A DNA stretch of 64,000 nucleotides from Allolobophora icterica. Its lineage: Eukaryota > Annelida > Clitellata > Crassiclitellata > Lumbricidae. Below, piece by piece: positions 15,001 through 30,000 of this stretch. The translations under genes and the position numbers were made by a program. Under the pieces are notes generated by a model. The model worked only from the letters and a program-made list of their open reading frames with translations, was not told the DNA's origin and ran no database searches. Where the stretch lies: positions 1-64,000 of the forward strand of contig CAUVYU010000004.1 in NCBI GenBank assembly GCA_963556255.1. The letters are read 5' to 3'. Numbering within the stretch: position 1 is the stretch's first letter; each line of letters opens with the position of its first letter.

Positions 15001-18000
15001 GCGAAACTGCCAAAACGCGGCCACGGGAGGCGAAAAGTTGAAATTGGACAGTTTCAACAGTGGACAGTTTGAATTGGTATGAGTAGATGTCGATGTTTTC
15101 GATGCTATATCGTGGTAGAGTCGTCTTAGTATCCATATCCGTTGAAAAATCGTCTAAATCTGTCGCCGATTTGAAATGAGGGCAGAAAAGGGCTAAACAT
15201 GAATAATGGCTGTAGTTTCTTTATTTACGGTGCGAAGTATGGCTTGTAGGTACGCAAAGTTCCGGATTTTTCGGCCCCTACACGAATCTGTAACTTAAAA
15301 TGGAATCGGAGCGATTCGGTTTTGGGTCGCAGGCTCGAGCATATTTCCTACCTTTTAAGCAGGGATTATGCCATGGCTCTGCGCATTTTTTTCGATGTCG
15401 CAAATTTCGATGTTTCTCGACGGAATATTGTAGGAAGTGATGCCCTGAGGTGATTTAAGTGAAAAAAAAGTCTTGATGAGACTTCAGTCATCAATGACGG
15501 TGGGTTTTGTGAAGAAACTTAAAATGGCCACAGTAGGAAATCGAATGGGAACTAGTTGAGTTCTCGACGTCATATCCTGGCAAATGATGCTAGGTTTTCA
15601 TATCTGTGCTTGAAAAGTCTACATCTGCGAAACTGCCAAAACGCGGCCACGGGAGGCGAAAAGTTGAAATTGGACAGTTTCAACAGTGGACAGTTTGAAT
15701 TGGTATGAGTAGATGTCGATGTTTTCGATGCTATATCGTGGTAGAGTCGTCTTAGTATCCATATCCGTTGAAAAATCGTCTAAATCTGTCGCCGATTTGA
15801 AATGAGGGCAGAAAAGGGCTAAACATGAATAATGGCTGTAGTTTCTTTATTTACGGTGCGAAGTATGGCTTGTAGGTACGCAAAGTTCCGGATTTTTCGG
15901 CCCCTACACGAATCTGTAACTTAAAATGGAATCGGAGCGATTCGGTTTTGGGTCGCAGGCTCGAGCATATTTCCTACCTTTTAAGCAGGGATTATGCCAT
16001 GGCTCTGCGCATTTTTTTCGATGTCGCAAATTTCGATGTTTCTCGACGGAATATTGTAGGAAGTGATGCCCTGAGGTGATTTAAGTGAAAAAAAAGTCTT
16101 GATGAGACTTCAGTCATCAATGACGGTGGGTTTTGTGAAGAAACTTAAAATGGCCACAGTAGGAAATCGAATGGGAACTAGTTGAGTTCTCGACGTCATA
16201 TCCTGGCAAATGATGCTAGGTTTTCATATCTGTGCTTGAAAAGTCTACATCTGCGAAACTGCCAAAACGCGGCCACGGGAGGCGAAAAGTTGAAATTGGA
16301 CAGTTTCAACAGTGGACAGTTTGAATTGGTATGAGTAGATGTCGATGTTTTCGATGCTATATCGTGGTAGAGTCGTCTTAGTATCCATATCCGTTGAAAA
16401 ATCGTCTAAATCTGTCGCCGATTTGAAATGAGGGCAGAAAAGGGCTAAACATGAATAATGGCTGTAGTTTCTTTATTTACGGTGCGAAGTATGGCTTGTA
16501 GGTACGCAAAGTTCCGGATTTTTCGGCCCCTACACGAATCTGTAACTTAAAATGGAATCGGAGCGATTCGGTTTTGGGTCGCAGGCTCGAGCATATTTCC
16601 TACCTTTTAAGCAGGGATTATGCCATGGCTCTGCGCATTTTTTTCGTAGGAAGTGATGCCCTGAGGTGATTTAAGTGAAAAAAAAGTCTTGATGAGACTT
16701 CAGTCATCAATGACGGTGGGTTTTGTGAAGAAACTTAAAATGGCCACAGTAGGAAATCGAATGGGAACTAGTTGAGTTCTCGACGTCATATCCTGGCAAA
16801 TGATGCTAGGTTTTCATATCTGTGCTTGAAAAGTCTACATCTGCGAAACTGCCAAAACGCGGCCACGGGAGGCGAAAAGTTGAAATTGGACAGTTTCAAC
16901 AGTGGACAGTTTGAATTGGTATGAGTAGATGTCGATGTTTTCGATGCTATATCGTGGTAGAGTCGTCTTAGTATCCATATCCGTTGAAAAATCGTCTAAA
17001 TCTGTCGCCGATTTGAAATGAGGGCAGAAAAGGGCTAAACATGAATAATGGCTGTAGTTTCTTTATTTACGGTGCGAAGTATGGCTTGTAGGTACGCAAA
17101 GTTCCGGATTTTTCGGCCCCTACACGAATCTGTAACTTAAAATGGAATCGGAGCGATTCGGTTTTGGGTCGCAGGCTCGAGCATATTTCCTACCTTTTAA
17201 GCAGGGATTATGCCATGGCTCTGCGCATTTTTTTCGATGTCGCAAATTTCGATGTTTCTCGACGGAATATTGTAGGAAGTGATGCCCTGAGGTGATTTAA
17301 GTGAAAAAAAAGTCTTGATGAGACTTCAGTCATCAATGACGGTGGGTTTTGTGAAGAAACTTAAAATGGCCACAGTAGGAAATCGAATGGGAACTAGTTG
17401 AGTTCTCGACGTCATATCCTGGCAAATGATGCTAGGTTTTCATATCTGTGCTTGAAAAGTCTACATCTGCGAAACTGCCAAAACGCGGCCACGGGAGGCG
17501 AAAAGTTGAAATTGGACAGTTTCAACAGTGGACAGTTTGAATTGGTATGAGTAGATGTCGATGTTTTCGATGCTATATCGTGGTAGAGTCGTCTTAGTAT
17601 CCATATCCGTTGAAAAATCGTCTAAATCTGTCGCCGATTTGAAATGAGGGCAGAAAAGGGCTAAACATGAATAATGGCTGTAGTTTCTTTATTTACGGTG
17701 CGAAGTATGGCTTGTAGGTACGCAAAGTTCCGGATTTTTCGGCCCCTACACGAATCTGTAACTTAAAATGGAATCGGAGCGATTCGGTTTTGGGTCGCAG
17801 GCTCGAGCATATTTCCTACCTTTTAAGCAGGGATTATGCCATGGCTCTGCGCATTTTTTTCGATGTCGCAAATTTCGATGTTTCTCGACGGAATATTGTA
17901 GGAAGTGATGCCCTGAGGTGATTTAAGTGAAAAAAAAGTCTTGATGAGACTTCAGTCATCAATGACGGTGGGTTTTGTGAAGAAACTTAAAATGGCCACA

Positions 18001-21000
18001 GTAGGAAATCGAATGGGAACTAGTTGAGTTCTCGACGTCATATCCTGGCAAATGATGCTAGGTTTTCATATCTGTGCTTGAAAAGTCTACATCTGCGAAA
18101 CTGCCAAAACGCGGCCACGGGAGGCGAAAAGTTGAAATTGGACAGTTTCAACAGTGGACAGTTTGAATTGGTATGAGTAGATGTCGATGTTTTCGATGCT
18201 ATATCGTGGTAGAGTCGTCTTAGTATCCATATCCGTTGAAAAATCGTCTAAATCTGTCGCCGATTTGAAATGAGGGCAGAAAAGGGCTAAACATGAATAA
18301 TGGCTGTAGTTTCTTTATTTACGGTGCGAAGTATGGCTTGTAGGTACGCAAAGTTCCGGATTTTTCGGCCCCTACACGAATCTGTAACTTAAAATGGAAT
18401 CGGAGCGATTCGGTTTTGGGTCGCAGGCTCGAGCATATTTCCTACCTTTTAAGCAGGGATTATGCCATGGCTCTGCGCATTTTTTTCGATGTCGCAAATT
18501 TCGATGTTTCTCGACGGAATATTGTAGGAAGTGATGCCCTGAGGTGATTTAAGTGAAAAAAAAGTCTTGATGAGACTTCAGTCATCAATGACGGTGGGTT
18601 TTGTGAAGAAACTGAAAATGGCCACAGTAGGAAATCGAATGGGAACTAGTTGAGTTCTCGACGTCATATCCTGGCAAATGATGCTAGGTTTTCATATCTG
18701 TGCTTGAAAAGTCTACATCTGCGAAACTGCCAAAACGCGGCCACGGGAGGCGAAAAGTTGAAATTGGACAGTTTCAACAGTGGACAGTTTGAATTGGTAT
18801 GAGTAGATGTCGATGTTTTCGATGCTATATCGTGGTAGAGTCGTCTTAGTATCCATATCCGTTGAAAAATCGTCTAAATCTGTCGCCGATTTGAAATGAG
18901 GGCAGAAAAGGGCTAAACATGAATAATGGCTGTAGTTTCTTTATTTACGGTGCGAAGTATGGCTTGTAGGTACGCAAAGTTCCGGATTTTTCGGCCCCTA
19001 CACGAATCTGTAACTTAAAATGGAATCGGAGCGATTCGGTTTTGGGTCGCAGGCTCGAGCATATTTCCTACCTTTTAAGCAGGGATTATGCCATGGCTCT
19101 GCGCATTTTTTTCGATGTCGCAAATTTCGATGTTTCTCGACGGAATATTGTAGGAAGTGATGCCCTGAGGTGATTTAAGTGAAAAAAAAGTCTTGATGAG
19201 ACTTCAGTCATCAATGACGGTGGGTTTTGTGAAGAAACTTAAAATGGCCACAGTAGGAAATCGAATGGGAACTAGTTGAGTTCTCGACGTCATATCCTGG
19301 CAAATGATGCTAGGTTTTCATATCTGTGCTTGAAAAGTCTACATCTGCGAAACTGCCAAAACGCGGCCACGGGAGGCGAAAAGTTGAAATTGGACAGTTT
19401 CAACAGTGGACAGTTTGAATTGGTATGAGTAGATGTCGATGTTTTCGATGCTATATCGTGGTAGAGTCGTCTTAGTATCCATATCCGTTGAAAAATCGTC
19501 TAAATCTGTCGCCGATTTGAAATGAGGGCAGAAAAGGGCTAAACATGAATAATGGCTGTAGTTTCTTTATTTACGGTGCGAAGTATGGCTTGTAGGTACG
19601 CAAAGTTCCGGATTTTTCGGCCCCTACACGAATCTGTAACTTAAAATGGAATCGGAGCGATTCGGTTTTGGGTCGCAGGCTCGAGCATATTTCCTACCTT
19701 TTAAGCAGGGATTATGCCATGGCTCTGCGCATTTTTTTCGATGTCGCAAATTTCGATGTTTCTCGACGGAATATTGTAGGAAGTGATGCCCTGAGGTGAT
19801 TTAAGTGAAAAAAAAGTCTTGATGAGACTTCAGTCATCAATGACGGTGGGTTTTGTGAAGAAACTTAAAATGGCCACAGTAGGAAATCGAATGGGAACTA
19901 GTTGAGTTCTCGACGTCATATCCTGGCAAATGATGCTAGGTTTTCATATCTGTGCTTGAAAAGTCTACATCTGCGAAACTGCCAAAACGCGGCCACGGGA
20001 GGCGAAAAGTTGAAATTGGACAGTTTCAACAGTGGACAGTTTGAATTGGTATGAGTAGATGTCGATGTTTTCGATGCTATATCGTGGTAGAGTCGTCTTA
20101 GTATCCATATCCGTTGAAAAATCGTCTAAATCTGTCGCCGATTTGAAATGAGGGCAGAAAAGGGCTAAACATGAATAATGGCTGTAGTTTCTTTATTTAC
20201 GGTGCGAAGTATGGCTTGTAGGTACGCAAAGTTCCGGATTTTTCGGCCCCTACACGAATCTGTAACTTAAAATGGAATCGGAGCGATTCGGTTTTGGGTC
20301 GCAGGCTCGAGCATATTTCCTACCTTTTAAGCAGGGATTATGCCATGGCTCTGCGCATTTTTTTCGATGTCGCAAATTTCGATGTTTCTCGACGGAATAT
20401 TGTAGGAAGTGATGCCCTGAGGTGATTTAAGTGAAAAAAAAGTCTTGATGAGACTTCAGTCATCAATGACGGTGGGTTTTGTGAAGAAACTTAAAATGGC
20501 CACAGTAGGAAATCGAATGGGAACTAGTTGAGTTCTCGACGTCATATCCTGGCAAATGATGCTAGGTTTTCATATCTGTGCTTGAAAAGTCTACATCTGC
20601 GAAACTGCCAAAACGCGGCCACGGGAGGCGAAAAGTTGAAATTGGACAGTTTCAACAGTGGACAGTTTGAATTGGTATGAGTAGATGTCGATGTTTTCGA
20701 TGCTATATCGTGGTAGAGTCGTCTTAGTATCCATATCCGTTGAAAAATCGTCTAAATCTGTCGCCGATTTGAAATGAGGGCAGAAAAGGGCTAAACATGA
20801 ATAATGGCTGTAGTTTCTTTATTTACGGTGCGAAGTATGGCTTGTAGGTACGCAAAGTTCCGGATTTTTCGGCCCCTACACGAATCTGTAACTTAAAATG
20901 GAATCGGAGCGATTCGGTTTTGGGTCGCAGGCTCGAGCATATTTCCTACCTTTTAAGCAGGGATTATGCCATGGCTCTGCGCATTTTTTTCGTAGGAAGT

Positions 21001-24000
21001 GATGCCCTGAGGTGATTTAAGTGAAAAAAAAGTCTTGATGAGACTTCAGTCATCAATGACGGTGGGTTTTGTGAAGAAACTTAAAATGGCCACAGTAGGA
21101 AATCGAATGGGAACTAGTTGAGTTCTCGACGTCATATCCTGGCAAATGATGCTAGGTTTTCATATCTGTGCTTGAAAAGTCTACATCTGCGAAACTGCCA
21201 AAACGCGGCCACGGGAGGCGAAAAGTTGAAATTGGACAGTTTCAACAGTGGACAGTTTGAATTGGTATGAGTAGATGTCGATGTTTTCGATGCTATATCG
21301 TGGTAGAGTCGTCTTAGTATCCATATCCGTTGAAAAATCGTCTAAATCTGTCGCCGATTTGAAATGAGGGCAGAAAAGGGCTAAACATGAATAATGGCTG
21401 TAGTTTCTTTATTTACGGTGCGAAGTATGGCTTGTAGGTACGCAAAGTTCCGGATTTTTCGGCCCCTACACGAATCTGTAACTTAAAATGGAATCGGAGC
21501 GATTCGGTTTTGGGTCGCAGGCTCGAGCATATTTCCTACCTTTTAAGCAGGGATTATGCCATGGCTCTGCGCATTTTTTTCGATGTCGCAAATTTCGATG
21601 TTTCTCGACGGAATATTGTAGGAAGTGATGCCCTGAGGTGATTTAAGTGAAAAAAAAGTCTTGATGAGACTTCAGTCATCAATGACGGTGGGTTTTGTGA
21701 AGAAACTTAAAATGGCCACAGTAGGAAATCGAATGGGAACTAGTTGAGTTCTCGACGTCATATCCTGGCAAATGATGCTAGGTTTTCATATCTGTGCTTG
21801 AAAAGTCTACATCTGCGAAACTGCCAAAACGCGGCCACGGGAGGCGAAAAGTTGAAATTGGACAGTTTCAACAGTGGACAGTTTGAATTGGTATGAGTAG
21901 ATGTCGATGTTTTCGATGCTATATCGTGGTAGAGTCGTCTTAGTATCCATATCCGTTGAAAAATCGTCTAAATCTGTCGCCGATTTGAAATGAGGGCAGA
22001 AAAGGGCTAAACATGAATAATGGCTGTAGTTTCTTTATTTACGGTGCGAAGTATGGCTTGTAGGTACGCAAAGTTCCGGATTTTTCGGCCCCTACACGAA
22101 TCTGTAACTTAAAATGGAATCGGAGCGATTCGGTTTTGGGTCGCAGGCTCGAGCATATTTCCTACCTTTTAAGCAGGGATTATGCCATGGCTCTGCGCAT
22201 TTTTTTCGATGTCGCAAATTTCGATGTTTCTCGACGGAATATTGTAGGAAGTGATGCCCTGAGGTGATTTAAGTGAAAAAAAAGTCTTGATGAGACTTCA
22301 GTCATCAATGACGGTGGGTTTTGTGAAGAAACTTAAAATGGCCACAGTAGGAAATCGAATGGGAACTAGTTGAGTTCTCGACGTCATATCCTGGCAAATG
22401 ATGCTAGGTTTTCATATCTGTGCTTGAAAAGTCTACATCTGCGAAACTGCCAAAACGCGGCCACGGGAGGCGAAAAGTTGAAATTGGACAGTTTCAACAG
22501 TGGACAGTTTGAATTGGTATGAGTAGATGTCGATGTTTTCGATGCTATATCGTGGTAGAGTCGTCTTAGTATCCATATCCGTTGAAAAATCGTCTAAATC
22601 TGTCGCCGATTTGAAATGAGGGCAGAAAAGGGCTAAACATGAATAATGGCTGTAGTTTCTTTATTTACGGTGCGAAGTATGGCTTGTAGGTACGCAAAGT
22701 TCCGGATTTTTCGGCCCCTACACGAATCTGTAACTTAAAATGGAATCGGAGCGATTCGGTTTTGGGTCGCAGGCTCGAGCATATTTCCTACCTTTTAAGC
22801 AGGGATTATGCCATGGCTCTGCGCATTTTTTTCGATGTCGCAAATTTCGATGTTTCTCGACGGAATATTGTAGGAAGTGATGCCCTGAGGTGATTTAAGT
22901 GAAAAAAAAGTCTTGATGAGACTTCAGTCATCAATGACGGTGGGTTTTGTGAAGAAACTTAAAATGGCCACAGTAGGAAATCGAATGGGAACTAGTTGAG
23001 TTCTCGACGTCATATCCTGGCAAATGATGCTAGGTTTTCATATCTGTGCTTGAAAAGTCTACATCTGCGAAACTGCCAAAACGCGGCCACGGGAGGCGAA
23101 AAGTTGAAATTGGACAGTTTCAACAGTGGACAGTTTGAATTGGTATGAGTAGATGTCGATGTTTTCGATGCTATATCGTGGTAGAGTCGTCTTAGTATCC
23201 ATATCCGTTGAAAAATCGTCTAAATCTGTCGCCGATTTGAAATGAGGGCAGAAAAGGGCTAAACATGAATAATGGCTGTAGTTTCTTTATTTACGGTGCG
23301 AAGTATGGCTTGTAGGTACGCAAAGTTCCGGATTTTTCGGCCCCTACACGAATCTGTAACTTAAAATGGAATCGGAGCGATTCGGTTTTGGGTCGCAGGC
23401 TCGAGCATATTTCCTACCTTTTAAGCAGGGATTATGCCATGGCTCTGCGCATTTTTTTCGATGTCGCAAATTTCGATGTTTCTCGACGGAATATTGTAGG
23501 AAGTGATGCCCTGAGGTGATTTAAGTGAAAAAAAAGTCTTGATGAGACTTCAGTCATCAATGACGGTGGGTTTTGTGAAGAAACTTAAAATGGCCACAGT
23601 AGGAAATCGAATGGGAACTAGTTGAGTTCTCGACGTCATATCCTGGCAAATGATGCTAGGTTTTCATATCTGTGCTTGAAAAGTCTACATCTGCGAAACT
23701 GCCAAAACGCGGCCACGGGAGGCGAAAAGTTGAAATTGGACAGTTTCAACAGTGGACAGTTTGAATTGGTATGAGTAGATGTCGATGTTTTCGATGCTAT
23801 ATCGTGGTAGAGTCGTCTTAGTATCCATATCCGTTGAAAAATCGTCTAAATCTGTCGCCGATTTGAAATGAGGGCAGAAAAGGGCTAAACATGAATAATG
23901 GCTGTAGTTTCTTTATTTACGGTGCGAAGTATGGCTTGTAGGTACGCAAAGTTCCGGATTTTTCGGCCCCTACACGAATCTGTAACTTAAAATGGAATCG

Positions 24001-27000
24001 GAGCGATTCGGTTTTGGGTCGCAGGCTCGAGCATATTTCCTACCTTTTAAGCAGGGATTATGCCATGGCTCTGCGCATTTTTTTCGATGTCGCAAATTTC
24101 GATGTTTCTCGACGGAATATTGTAGGAAGTGATGCCCTGAGGTGATTTAAGTGAAAAAAAAGTCTTGATGAGACTTCAGTCATCAATGACGGTGGGTTTT
24201 GTGAAGAAACTTAAAATGGCCACAGTAGGAAATCGAATGGGAACTAGTTGAGTTCTCGACGTCATATCCTGGCAAATGATGCTAGGTTTTCATATCTGTG
24301 CTTGAAAAGTCTACATCTGCGAAACTGCCAAAACGCGGCCACGGGAGGCGAAAAGTTGAAATTGGACAGTTTCAACAGTGGACAGTTTGAATTGGTATGA
24401 GTAGATGTCGATGTTTTCGATGCTATATCGTGGTAGAGTCGTCTTAGTATCCATATCCGTTGAAAAATCGTCTAAATCTGTCGCCGATTTGAAATGAGGG
24501 CAGAAAAGGGCTAAACATGAATAATGGCTGTAGTTTCTTTATTTACGGTGCGAAGTATGGCTTGTAGGTACGCAAAGTTCCGGATTTTTCGGCCCCTACA
24601 CGAATCTGTAACTTAAAATGGAATCGGAGCGATTCGGTTTTGGGTCGCAGGCTCGAGCATATTTCCTACCTTTTAAGCAGGGATTATGCCATGGCTCTGC
24701 GCATTTTTTTCGATGTCGCAAATTTCGATGTTTCTCGACGGAATATTGTAGGAAGTGATGCCCTGAGGTGATTTAAGTGAAAAAAAAGTCTTGATGAGAC
24801 TTCAGTCATCAATGACGGTGGGTTTTGTGAAGAAACTTAAAATGGCCACAGTAGGAAATCGAATGGGAACTAGTTGAGTTCTCGACGTCATATCCTGGCA
24901 AATGATGCTAGGTTTTCATATCTGTGCTTGAAAAGTCTACATCTGCGAAACTGCCAAAACGCGGCCACGGGAGGCGAAAAGTTGAAATTGGACAGTTTCA
25001 ACAGTGGACAGTTTGAATTGGTATGAGTAGATGTCGATGTTTTCGATGCTATATCGTGGTAGAGTCGTCTTAGTATCCATATCCGTTGAAAAATCGTCTA
25101 AATCTGTCGCCGATTTGAAATGAGGGCAGAAAAGGGCTAAACATGAATAATGGCTGTAGTTTCTTTATTTACGGTGCGAAGTATGGCTTGTAGGTACGCA
25201 AAGTTCCGGATTTTTCGGCCCCTACACGAATCTGTAACTTAAAATGGAATCGGAGCGATTCGGTTTTGGGTCGCAGGCTCGAGCATATTTCCTACCTTTT
25301 AAGCAGGGATTATGCCATGGCTCTGCGCATTTTTTTCGATGTCGCAAATTTCGATGTTTCTCGACGGAATATTGTAGGAAGTGATGCCCTGAGGTGATTT
25401 AAGTGAAAAAAAAGTCTTGATGAGACTTCAGTCATCAATGACGGTGGGTTTTGTGAAGAAACTTAAAATGGCCACAGTAGGAAATCGAATGGGAACTAGT
25501 TGAGTTCTCGACGTCATATCCTGGCAAATGATGCTAGGTTTTCATATCTGTGCTTGAAAAGTCTACATCTGCGAAACTGCCAAAACGCGGCCACGGGAGG
25601 CGAAAAGTTGAAATTGGACAGTTTCAACAGTGGACAGTTTGAATTGGTATGAGTAGATGTCGATGTTTTCGATGCTATATCGTGGTAGAGTCGTCTTAGT
25701 ATCCATATCCGTTGAAAAATCGTCTAAATCTGTCGCCGATTTGAAATGAGGGCAGAAAAGGGCTAAACATGAATAATGGCTGTAGTTTCTTTATTTACGG
25801 TGCGAAGTATGGCTTGTAGGTACGCAAAGTTCCGGATTTTTCGGCCCCTACACGAATCTGTAACTTAAAATGGAATCGGAGCGATTCGGTTTTGGGTCGC
25901 AGGCTCGAGCATATTTCCTACCTTTTAAGCAGGGATTATGCCATGGCTCTGCGCATTTTTTTCGATGTCGCAAATTTCGATGTTTCTCGACGGAATATTG
26001 TAGGAAGTGATGCCCTGAGGTGATTTAAGTGAAAAAAAAGTCTTGATGAGACTTCAGTCATCAATGACGGTGGGTTTTGTGAAGAAACTTAAAATGGCCA
26101 CAGTAGGAAATCGAATGGGAACTAGTTGAGTTCTCGACGTCATATCCTGGCAAATGATGCTAGGTTTTCATATCTGTGCTTGAAAAGTCTACATCTGCGA
26201 AACTGCCAAAACGCGGCCACGGGAGGCGAAAAGTTGAAATTGGACAGTTTCAACAGTGGACAGTTTGAATTGGTATGAGTAGATGTCGATGTTTTCGATG
26301 CTATATCGTGGTAGAGTCGTCTTAGTATCCATATCCGTTGAAAAATCGTCTAAATCTGTCGCCGATTTGAAATGAGGGCAGAAAAGGGCTAAACATGAAT
26401 AATGGCTGTAGTTTCTTTATTTACGGTGCGAAGTATGGCTTGTAGGTACGCAAAGTTCCGGATTTTTCGGCCCCTACACGAATCTGTAACTTAAAATGGA
26501 ATCGGAGCGATTCGGTTTTGGGTCGCAGGCTCGAGCATATTTCCTACCTTTTAAGCAGGGATTATGCCATGGCTCTGCGCATTTTTTTCGATGTCGCAAA
26601 TTTCGATGTTTCTCGACGGAATATTGTAGGAAGTGATGCCCTGAGGTGATTTAAGTGAAAAAAAAGTCTTGATGAGACTTCAGTCATCAATGACGGTGGG
26701 TTTTGTGAAGAAACTTAAAATGGCCACAGTAGGAAATCGAATGGGAACTAGTTGAGTTCTCGACGTCATATCCTGGCAAATGATGCTAGGTTTTCATATC
26801 TGTGCTTGAAAAGTCTACATCTGCGAAACTGCCAAAACGCGGCCACGGGAGGCGAAAAGTTGAAATTGGACAGTTTCAACAGTGGACAGTTTGAATTGGT
26901 ATGAGTAGATGTCGATGTTTTCGATGCTATATCGTGGTAGAGTCGTCTTAGTATCCATATCCGTTGAAAAATCGTCTAAATCTGTCGCCGATTTGAAATG

Positions 27001-30000
27001 AGGGCAGAAAAGGGCTAAACATGAATAATGGCTGTAGTTTCTTTATTTACGGTGCGAAGTATGGCTTGTAGGTACGCAAAGTTCCGGATTTTTCGGCCCC
27101 TACACGAATCTGTAACTTAAAATGGAATCGGAGCGATTCGGTTTTGGGTCGCAGGCTCGAGCATATTTCCTACCTTTTAAGCAGGGATTATGCCATGGCT
27201 CTGCGCATTTTTTTCGATGTCGCAAATTTCGATGTTTCTCGACGGAATATTGTAGGAAGTGATGCCCTGAGGTGATTTAAGTGAAAAAAAAGTCTTGATG
27301 AGACTTCAGTCATCAATGACGGTGGGTTTTGTGAAGAAACTTAAAATGGCCACAGTAGGAAATCGAATGGGAACTAGTTGAGTTCTCGACGTCATATCCT
27401 GGCAAATGATGCTAGGTTTTCATATCTGTGCTTGAAAAGTCTACATCTGCGAAACTGCCAAAACGCGGCCACGGGAGGCGAAAAGTTGAAATTGGACAGT
27501 TTCAACAGTGGACAGTTTGAATTGGTATGAGTAGATGTCGATGTTTTCGATGCTATATCGTGGTAGAGTCGTCTTAGTATCCATATCCGTTGAAAAATCG
27601 TCTAAATCTGTCGCCGATTTGAAATGAGGGCAGAAAAGGGCTAAACATGAATAATGGCTGTAGTTTCTTTATTTACGGTGCGAAGTATGGCTTGTAGGTA
27701 CGCAAAGTTCCGGATTTTTCGGCCCCTACACGAATCTGTAACTTAAAATGGAATCGGAGCGATTCGGTTTTGGGTCGCAGGCTCGAGCATATTTCCTACC
27801 TTTTAAGCAGGGATTATGCCATGGCTCTGCGCATTTTTTTCGTAGGAAGTGATGCCCTGAGGTGATTTAAGTGAAAAAAAAGTCTTGATGAGACTTCAGT
27901 CATCAATGACGGTGGGTTTTGTGAAGAAACTTAAAATGGCCACAGTAGGAAATCGAATGGGAACTAGTTGAGTTCTCGACGTCATATCCTGGCAAATGAT
28001 GCTAGGTTTTCATATCTGTGCTTGAAAAGTCTACATCTGCGAAACTGCCAAAACGCGGCCACGGGAGGCGAAAAGTTGAAATTGGACAGTTTCAACAGTG
28101 GACAGTTTGAATTGGTATGAGTAGATGTCGATGTTTTCGATGCTATATCGTGGTAGAGTCGTCTTAGTATCCATATCCGTTGAAAAATCGTCTAAATCTG
28201 TCGCCGATTTGAAATGAGGGCAGAAAAGGGCTAAACATGAATAATGGCTGTAGTTTCTTTATTTACGGTGCGAAGTATGGCTTGTAGGTACGCAAAGTTC
28301 CGGATTTTTCGGCCCCTACACGAATCTGTAACTTAAAATGGAATCGGAGCGATTCGGTTTTGGGTCGCAGGCTCGAGCATATTTCCTACCTTTTAAGCAG
28401 GGATTATGCCATGGCTCTGCGCATTTTTTTCGATGTCGCAAATTTCGATGTTTCTCGACGGAATATTGTAGGAAGTGATGCCCTGAGGTGATTTAAGTGA
28501 AAAAAAAGTCTTGATGAGACTTCAGTCATCAATGACGGTGGGTTTTGTGAAGAAACTTAAAATGGCCACAGTAGGAAATCGAATGGGAACTAGTTGAGTT
28601 CTCGACGTCATATCCTGGCAAATGATGCTAGGTTTTCATATCTGTGCTTGAAAAGTCTACATCTGCGAAACTGCCAAAACGCGGCCACGGGAGGCGAAAA
28701 GTTGAAATTGGACAGTTTCAACAGTGGACAGTTTGAATTGGTATGAGTAGATGTCGATGTTTTCGATGCTATATCGTGGTAGAGTCGTCTTAGTATCCAT
28801 ATCCGTTGAAAAATCGTCTAAATCTGTCGCCGATTTGAAATGAGGGCAGAAAAGGGCTAAACATGAATAATGGCTGTAGTTTCTTTATTTACGGTGCGAA
28901 GTATGGCTTGTAGGTACGCAAAGTTCCGGATTTTTCGGCCCCTACACGAATCTGTAACTTAAAATGGAATCGGAGCGATTCGGTTTTGGGTCGCAGGCTC
29001 GAGCATATTTCCTACCTTTTAAGCAGGGATTATGCCATGGCTCTGCGCATTTTTTTCGATGTCGCAAATTTCGATGTTTCTCGACGGAATATTGTAGGAA
29101 GTGATGCCCTGAGGTGATTTAAGTGAAAAAAAAGTCTTGATGAGACTTCAGTCATCAATGACGGTGGGTTTTGTGAAGAAACTTAAAATGGCCACAGTAG
29201 GAAATCGAATGGGAACTAGTTGAGTTCTCGACGTCATATCCTGGCAAATGATGCTAGGTTTTCATATCTGTGCTTGAAAAGTCTACATCTGCGAAACTGC
29301 CAAAACGCGGCCACGGGAGGCGAAAAGTTGAAATTGGACAGTTTCAACAGTGGACAGTTTGAATTGGTATGAGTAGATGTCGATGTTTTCGATGCTATAT
29401 CGTGGTAGAGTCGTCTTAGTATCCATATCCGTTGAAAAATCGTCTAAATCTGTCGCCGATTTGAAATGAGGGCAGAAAAGGGCTAAACATGAATAATGGC
29501 TGTAGTTTCTTTATTTACGGTGCGAAGTATGGCTTGTAGGTACGCAAAGTTCCGGATTTTTCGGCCCCTACACGAATCTGTAACTTAAAATGGAATCGGA
29601 GCGATTCGGTTTTGGGTCGCAGGCTCGAGCATATTTCCTACCTTTTAAGCAGGGATTATGCCATGGCTCTGCGCATTTTTTTCGATGTCGCAAATTTCGA
29701 TGTTTCTCGACGGAATATTGTAGGAAGTGATGCCCTGAGGTGATTTAAGTGAAAAAAAAGTCTTGATGAGACTTCAGTCATCAATGACGGTGGGTTTTGT
29801 GAAGAAACTTAAAATGGCCACAGTAGGAAATCGAATGGGAACTAGTTGAGTTCTCGACGTCATATCCTGGCAAATGATGCTAGGTTTTCATATCTGTGCT
29901 TGAAAAGTCTACATCTGCGAAACTGCCAAAACGCGGCCACGGGAGGCGAAAAGTTGAAATTGGACAGTTTCAACAGTGGACAGTTTGAATTGGTATGAGT